Part shown: positions 57,894 through 64,000 of the stretch, one piece after another
Numbering within the stretch: the stretch's first letter is position 1
How the letters are laid out: the number at the start of each line of letters is the position of its first letter
Source: Datisca glomerata
Lineage: Eukaryota; Streptophyta; Magnoliopsida; Cucurbitales; Datiscaceae
Reading direction: 5' to 3'
DNA: 64,000 bases
Assembly (NCBI GenBank): GCA_003255025.1
Contig: QANY01008723.1
Location: 2,170,001-2,234,000, forward strand
Notes under the pieces: model-generated
Databases searched by the model: none
Seen by the model: the letters and a program-made list of their open reading frames with translations, nothing else
Told to the model about the DNA's origin: nothing
Translations under genes and position numbers: made by a program

Positions 57894-60800
57894 CTCATGA
57901 CCAACCTCTCAACTTGCAGAGGATGGTTTCACAGTGGAAGATATGCCGTAGAAGGAGTGGACAAGAAACTGAAAATGTCAGGTCGGAGAAGAAAAATGAT
58001 ATTTAAATTTTAAAAGGTTGGATGTGAGATAGAATGTTAGGTTTGGATGTTTTTTTCTATTACTCTTTCTAGGACTACTTTTTCTTTTGCTAACTACTAC
58101 TATATAAATAGGGTCATTTTTTATTTGATTATAAAAAAATAAAATACAATCTAATTCAACTTATAACACATAATAAATTTATGTATTTTGATTATGTGAA
58201 AAATTACAACTACTTCAATTTTATCATATAAATTTATGATATATCATAATTTAGATCCGTCACTTTTAAAAATAAATGATGTTTCATATTTGTTGTAATT
58301 TTTCATGTCAGACTCATATAGTTATGCATTTAATGGGGTTAAAGAGTTTTATTTATAAAAACAACCTTTTACTGTATAGCTAACTTGTCGCCTATGTATG
58401 TAAAAGATTGTCAGCTACAAACATGTTTTCTCTCTTCTTACAATAACAACAATCATATATTCAGTGGAAACTAAATTTGTCATTGCATAATAATATAAGA
58501 CGCTTAGTTATATAGAAAGTGGACATTTTTGCTATGATTTTGTTGTAGACCATTTTCCTATTTGACCAAATGCCTTAGTTATCTAGTTATTTTTATGTAC
58601 GTTTTCTATAAAAATCTGGGAATTGTTGGAAAATATTTTACACTTTTCTCTCTAGCAACAAAGTTTTTAAGTAACTAAAAATTTCAAATAGTACATTCGG
58701 ACGTAGATTATTCCTCATAAGATATAAAAGTACATCACGTAGCTGCTGACCTTCTAAGAAATAACTAATTCTCACTAGAAATAGGTTTCAATAAATGGTG
58801 TAAGTCCCCTACGCTTAATTTTCTCATTTATTTCAAGTAACTCAATATGTGATCACTTTTAATTTCACTAGTTAAATTATACGTACGATGAACGTGATAT
58901 ATACGCTTTTATTATTTTGATTATTTCTTATATATTATTTGTTCATATAAATAAATTTTTTTGAATAAGATATATTTATTAATGAATAAAATTAGAAAAC
59001 TACAATTATAATTTTTATACTCTTTATAAGTCTAGCTCACCAAAATATTTTTCAATTAAGTTAGTTATGCTAGAAGAACATCCTCTATACATTTTTTAGT
59101 TAGATTCTTTTAGTATATTATTTCTTTGATCTCTATATGATAAGTGAACTAAAAATACGTTTTATTCTTTAATTGATTATTGATTGAATGTTTCTAATAT
59201 ATTCTCATGACGAAATAACTTAATATATTATCATGTCTAAAAACTAAAAATATAAAAAGTTTCCTCAAGAGATACATTATTTTGGGAAAGAAAAAAATTA
59301 TCATGATGTACTATTACTGAGTCAAGTATAATTTTAAAATTATAAAATAAAGAGTGGATAAAATGATTCAAAAATAATTTTTTTTCTCATTCAACTCTTA
59401 ATATATCAAAGATGATGTGCTCTTCCTTAGAAGAACATGACCTATTGAGATAAACAACATTGTATACCAATGGGAGAGGTTTATCAAGGAGGCAATTAAA
59501 ATAAATTAAAAGAACCTAACAAAATAAAGGTTCTGTATTCAATTTGTTCATCTCTCTTTCTTATAATCAATGATATGTATTTTTTTATATTTCTCAACAG
59601 CAAAGGCCCTTTTGCCTCGCCCTTATTATAATGAATGTAGCCCTGTCCTTGCCTGCACCTAAATCTGATTGGGGACAGATACAGACAATGGGTTTAATTA
59701 TTCACTCATTGAACCTACAATAACAGTGCTTCTATCACTTATTGTTGTCTGTATTATAACGTTGGAGTACTTACATATTTTGATGATTCCCATAACATAG
59801 GAATTCCTCTCTTTTCAACAAAACGTCTTTATGAAAAAGAAAACAATCTGGTTATATGCAGTATATTGTATTACTAGCAAAACAAGCTTTTCACTTACTT
59901 TACCTATTTTATGTTACTAAACCCTAAACCCTAACGTAGTTACATATTCAACTTCAACAAAAGCTGGTTTGGCTATCCAAAACTGTCATTAACAACAGAC
60001 GCAATTTCTTTTTTCTACTTTAATCCAAAACTGTCATTAACAAAAGACACATTTTCTTTTTTCTACTTTTAATCTACAAAAGCAAAAACCAAAAGCAGAA
60101 AACCCATGAAGATGACAAATCAAGAAGAGGGAGAGTGGCATGCAAGTTGGTTTGGAATGAAATATCAATTTCAAAGGGAGGGACCGCACCCCCACAATAT
60201 GATGAATGACATTTTTAGGTCTTTAAGGCAGTGTCTTAATCTCCAAAAACTAAGGACCCTCAAACCAAATTATGTTGCCAATCTTAATTGTCTTTGTTGA
60301 GAAAAAAAGAAGGTAAATAACTAAAAAACAAATAATTTGAAGATTAAATTCTCAACTCTAATATGAGCCACAAATGATTCTATCACTTACCTAGACCTAC
60401 CACACACATGCAAAAACAAAGAAAATGATAGCCAGCTATATATCTGAATAGCTGGTTAAAATTCTTTGGAGAAAAACAATATTTACATACAAAACAAAAC
60501 CAAATATCCCTATTTTCGATCGGCCGGTAATACTAAAAATACTAAATTAATTACTAATCTATAATTTCATTACTTAATTGAAAATGTCTAAGCTGTTACC
60601 TTTTTAGAACAACTATGAACACGAGTCTGATGATCACATCTTATGACGAATGTAACAGTTAATAGTAATAACGCACATTTTCTTAGGGTAGGGAGATTAA
60701 GAGATTGATCAAAATCCAAAATTTCTAAGCCATGAAAATGATTTTGTTTGTAGTACTATACCCAAGTAACCAAGTATAACTTTATGTATGTATGTGCTAG

Positions 60801-60916
60801 CTAGCCATTTATCTATATATCTAAACTAATTCAATCTAAGCCATCATCAAATTTCACATCATATAGGTATGGCTATGATTCAAGCTGTTAAAATTGATGA
60901 GTGAAATTGTCACCTA
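57894..60916. other. Intergenic stretch upstream of the BEL1-like gene 3' end
   Basis: AT-rich, no retroelement domain recognised. A TATA-like ACTATATAAATAGGG lies at 58100-58115 without a following ORF. ACCCTAAACCCTAAC at 59919-59933 is a two-unit telomere-like motif. A 64-codon ORF at 60106-60300 has no recognisable features. The part next to 60917 is presumably the homeobox gene 3' UTR (minus strand). Confidence 0.4.
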
Positions 60917-63900
60917 TTAAACCAAGTCATGAAGCAACTGTGCCCCCATCAAATTTCTGTATGGTAAATTCTGTGCTTCCCCATCTAATAGTGAGTACTG
61001 AACTGTTGGTTGGCATTGATCTTCTATATGGTCTCGGCCAAAGAAAAGAGAGTTTTGAGATGTAGACGAGAACGCTATGCTCACTCCGTTCCCACCATGT
61101 TGTTGTAACCCTAACGTCAACGATACCCCACCACCACCACTGTTGAAATTCTGATTGGCATTGTTGCTAGCGTACGGAATAGTGGTGGTCGAGTGGGGGT
61201 TGTACGATGAAAAGTCCAACTCCATTGTCCCAAACGTCTCTGTGACCCGCCCGAACTGCTGATTCTGTTGTTGGTCAAAGCGGCGTTGGACGTGGTGGTT
61301 TTGCATGATTTTGTTGGACTTGGAGTCACTTTTATTAGAGTTAGTCACGACGGACGAGAGACACTCAGAGTTTATTCTCAGGAGTTGGTCGGGGGTCGGT
61401 TTTCGATCTTCCGGGCGTGTTTGAGACGTGTCATCGAGACCCATTATTCCATTTGAAGAGACAATGGCGTTGTTGTTGTTGCTGTTTTCTTGCTCTTTTA
61501 ACTCTTCTAAGTACATATCTTCTACCATTGGTTTCCATAGCCTCACCCTTGCATTAATAAACCAATTGGATACCTAATCAAAGTTACAAACACATGTTAC
61601 AACAAATAGCATCAAATGCAAATAATAATTCGATAATTACAAGAAAATGTTTGGTAGTTATTAAAAAAATGTGAGATATATATGCCCCATTGATATCATA
61701 AAATAATTCATGGGAATTATTTTTAAAAAAAATATATGAAATTGTAGGCTTGCCTGGCTTCTAGAAAGACCAGTTTGACGAGCTAGGATATGTTTATCAA
61801 CATCACTTGGGTATCTGCAAAAAAAAATGAAAGAATCAGATTGATGGGTCCTGTGGAATAGAATAATATACCCACAAAAGAATCAGCAATTGTACAGAGT
61901 GAATTAAGCCAAAGCAAAATCAGGGAAAGAAACGAAATGATTGGAAATAATATGACAAAAGATTAGAGAAAGGAATCTGAAATGGTGGATAGAAGCAACC
62001 AAAATATTGCATTGTTTTTGTTGGCAATATGATTGGGACTATTACATATATGTTTATATTATAATTCATATCTCGTGATTTTGTTTTGCAATTGTAGAAA
62101 ACATTGATTAAATTTTTGTACTTAGTAAATTTATAAAAAAAATGTTGAAGATTTTACAGAAAATAGATTTTATTTGGACGTGTTATTCCACATGTGATTC
62201 CATGTGTGGAGTAAAAAGAATAAATACATGATACAATAAATTATATGGAGGAGTAATGAGTAATTTACGGGTGAAGAAAGTGCTCGAAGAGCCAAGCTCG
62301 GAGGATTGAGACGGATCTTTCAGGAAGGCCGCGTTGTGGTCTCCATGGATGATGTTCCATCATGGTCATTTGTTGGAAAGCCCTTTGTTGCCTCAGAGTC
62401 TGATCAAGGATACGAAGCCTCGGAGTTTCCCCTTTGGATGAGCCGGGAGCTGCCTGATCTTTCTCTCCCATGGCTTTCTTGGTAGCTTGAATCTGACTCA
62501 CAATCCCATCTTTTAAACTCCTGAAATGCCTTGACATCGCCTTAGAAGCCAACGCTGAGTACACGCTCGCCGCTTCGGTCCCTGCCACAGCTTCAAACGT
62601 TGACACGACTGCCTTCATTTGATCGCAATAGTGCATGTATCTTCGTTCAAGCTAACACGCAAATAAAAAAGATGACATATATGAGTATCGATTACGATAT
62701 AAGGCAACAAATGTGATCTTAGTGGTTAAAAACAAATGTCTAAGGTGAAAGATCCTGTGTTCAAATCACAATTTTCTTCCTCAACATACAAAAATAGGCA
62801 TTTTAAAAAGATATTCATATTTATGTTAATGTAACTTTATATAAATGAAAACAGAATTTCATGTAATTGTGAATGAAGATCCAGAATTGTAATGTTGTGG
62901 GGCATTAATTAAAAAGGTCAAAATTGCTTATTTAGTTAAAAAATTAAGACCCTAAATCCCCAAATTGAATCCAGTACTCCAAATTACATAAAAGTTGAAA
63001 TTTTTGAAGAAAATAGGATAAAGAAAGCTCGAGTGATTTAGATAAGATATGGAAACATCGATATACACGTTTATGAGAAAATGTTTTGAGTTCAAATCTA
63101 ACTGTCAAAATATCGATTGGTTAAGATGTTTGATTTATTAAATCTAGATAGATAGAGATAATTACTAAGTATACCTCTTCAAGCATTGAGAAAAGCTTGG
63201 ATTTTCTCTTGTGCAAGTCCATGAAATCAAGGGAGAGAAGTGATTGCTTTGATCTCAAAGAAGAATCTTCCCATAGTTTGGACTTTTGGGTCTTCATATT
63301 TGGGAGATGAGGATGAAGGTCACTATGTAGCTTTGTTCCAAGGCTACAAAACTCATTCAAAAGCTGCTGAGCTGGCACTAAGTACTTGCAATTCCTAAGC
63401 TGAAACTGATCAGAAGCAGCAGCTTGTTGATGATCAATAATACTGTGACTCTCTATTATCTCTTGCTGGTGATGATGATTAACGTTAGTGAATTTACCAA
63501 AATACCCTTCCCTAGAAACACAAGAAAGAAACCCCAAATCAGCTTCTTCTGCTTGTTGTTGTTGATGAGGATGATGATGATTAGGGTGTCTAAGTTCAAA
63601 AGACTGTAATCCAATAGAAGAAGGATGGGTTGAAGAGAGAGAAAGAGAAAGGCCTTGACTTGGCCTTTCATTTCCTTCACAAGGGAATACACACCTTAAT
63701 GAAGAATCATCCTCCATGAAAATCAATCTGTTTTGATGTTGTTGATGATCTTCCCAATTGCCAGATTCTGTTCCTCCTTCTCCTCCACTTATTAGATTCT
63801 GATGATGATCACCACCGTTGAATTGGTGATAAAAATCTGTGGTTGGTTGATGATGATGATCAGCACCGTTGATGACTGTTGACGATGTTGTTGTTGTTGT

Positions 63901-63978
63901 TTTGGAAGAAGAGGGACCCACTTGGGTAAGATTCTTTGAGAACCCTATCATTTCCATGCTTGTGCTTAAGTTGAACAT
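60917..63978 (-). CDS. BEL1-like homeodomain transcription factor (TALE class), four exons
   Basis: Exons on the minus strand: 63978-63175, 62651-62269, 61814-61754, 61573-60917, giving 634 aa from the first visible ATG. Order: His/Gln-rich N-terminus; GLSLSLSS at 109-116; SKY box about 194-214 ([14 protein letters not shown]); BELL domain about 250-320; homeodomain about 370-432 with the three-residue TALE loop PYP and WFINAR at 420-425; VSLTLGL (ZIBEL-type motif) at 566-572; end [14 protein letters not shown]. Such proteins bind DNA as dimers with KNOX partners in the nucleus. The last intron has a GC donor (GCAAGC at 61753) and normal AG acceptor. The frame is open past 63978 to the window edge, so the true start may lie outside. 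The end recalls the SAW1/SAW2 (BLH2/BLH4) branch; tentative. Confidence 0.9.
62700..62790 (+). repeat. Possible tRNA-derived SINE remnant in BEL1-like intron 1
   Basis: CTTAGTGGTTAAAAAC resembles box A and TCCTGTGTTCAAATCAC resembles box B of a tRNA-type RNA polymerase III promoter, about 35 bases apart, followed by TTTTCTTCC. It lies opposite to the gene. Short and diverged; could be chance. Confidence 0.3.
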
Positions 63979-64000
63979 GTTGTCTGTGGTGTTAGATTCC

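Noticed and set aside
60106..60300. 64-codon ORF between virus and BEL1-like gene
   Set aside because: No recognisable motif, no splice partner found, and short ORFs of this length occur by chance.

Overview
This is AT-rich nuclear DNA from a flowering plant, most likely a eudicot; I cannot name the species. The reasons are two plant-specific, intron-containing genes at the edges (a DUF604/Fringe-like glycosyltransferase and a BEL1-like TALE homeodomain factor), plant lineages of LTR retrotransposons (Copia, and Tat-type Ty3/Gypsy with two RNase H domains), plant L1-type LINE fragments and an endogenous pararetrovirus. I see only two probably functional host genes, about 57 kb apart; almost everything between them is repeats and broken mobile elements.

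Layout. 1-4116: promoter, leader with a short uORF, and a three-exon DUF604 glycosyltransferase gene (+, 520 aa). 4117-8810: non-coding, with a threefold degenerate repeat and a probable solo LTR (6431-8645). 8811-15960: Copia element on the minus strand, about 7 kb, whose integrase is split by a solo LTR (11797-13681) with a perfect 5-bp target-site duplication. 16.3-24.4 kb: decayed Tat-type Gypsy element (+), with minisatellites in its 5' non-coding part and behind integrase, plus an antisense ORF. 24.8-34.5 kb: few genes, many tandem repeats; the most striking is a 2.3-kb minisatellite, a 115-bp-arm inverted repeat, and a second array that is the reverse complement of the first. 34645-50610: an L1-type LINE on the minus strand, split by a 13.2-kb Ogre-like Tat element (35079-48280) and probably by a second 5'-truncated LINE (48846-49992). 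50.7-52.9 kb: two Copia fragments and a truncated LTR of the same family as 6431-8645. 52.95-57.2 kb: endogenous pararetrovirus (protease, reverse transcriptase, RNase H, a second ORF, a TATA-containing 3' region) with many breaks. 57.2-60.9 kb: no gene seen. 60917-63978: BEL1-like homeobox gene on the minus strand, four exons, one GC-AG intron, coding frame still open at the window edge.

The host genes do not appear to act together: one would act on glycans in the Golgi, the other in nuclear developmental regulation with KNOX partners. The mobile elements show a relative order of insertion: LINE first, Ogre-like element into its RT; Copia first, another LTR element into its integrase, later reduced to a solo LTR. 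Many stops in the Tat elements fit C-to-T change (CGA to TGA, CAA to TAA, TGG to TGA), as expected for methylated, silenced DNA. All exon limits are read from splice signals and protein continuity, without transcripts.
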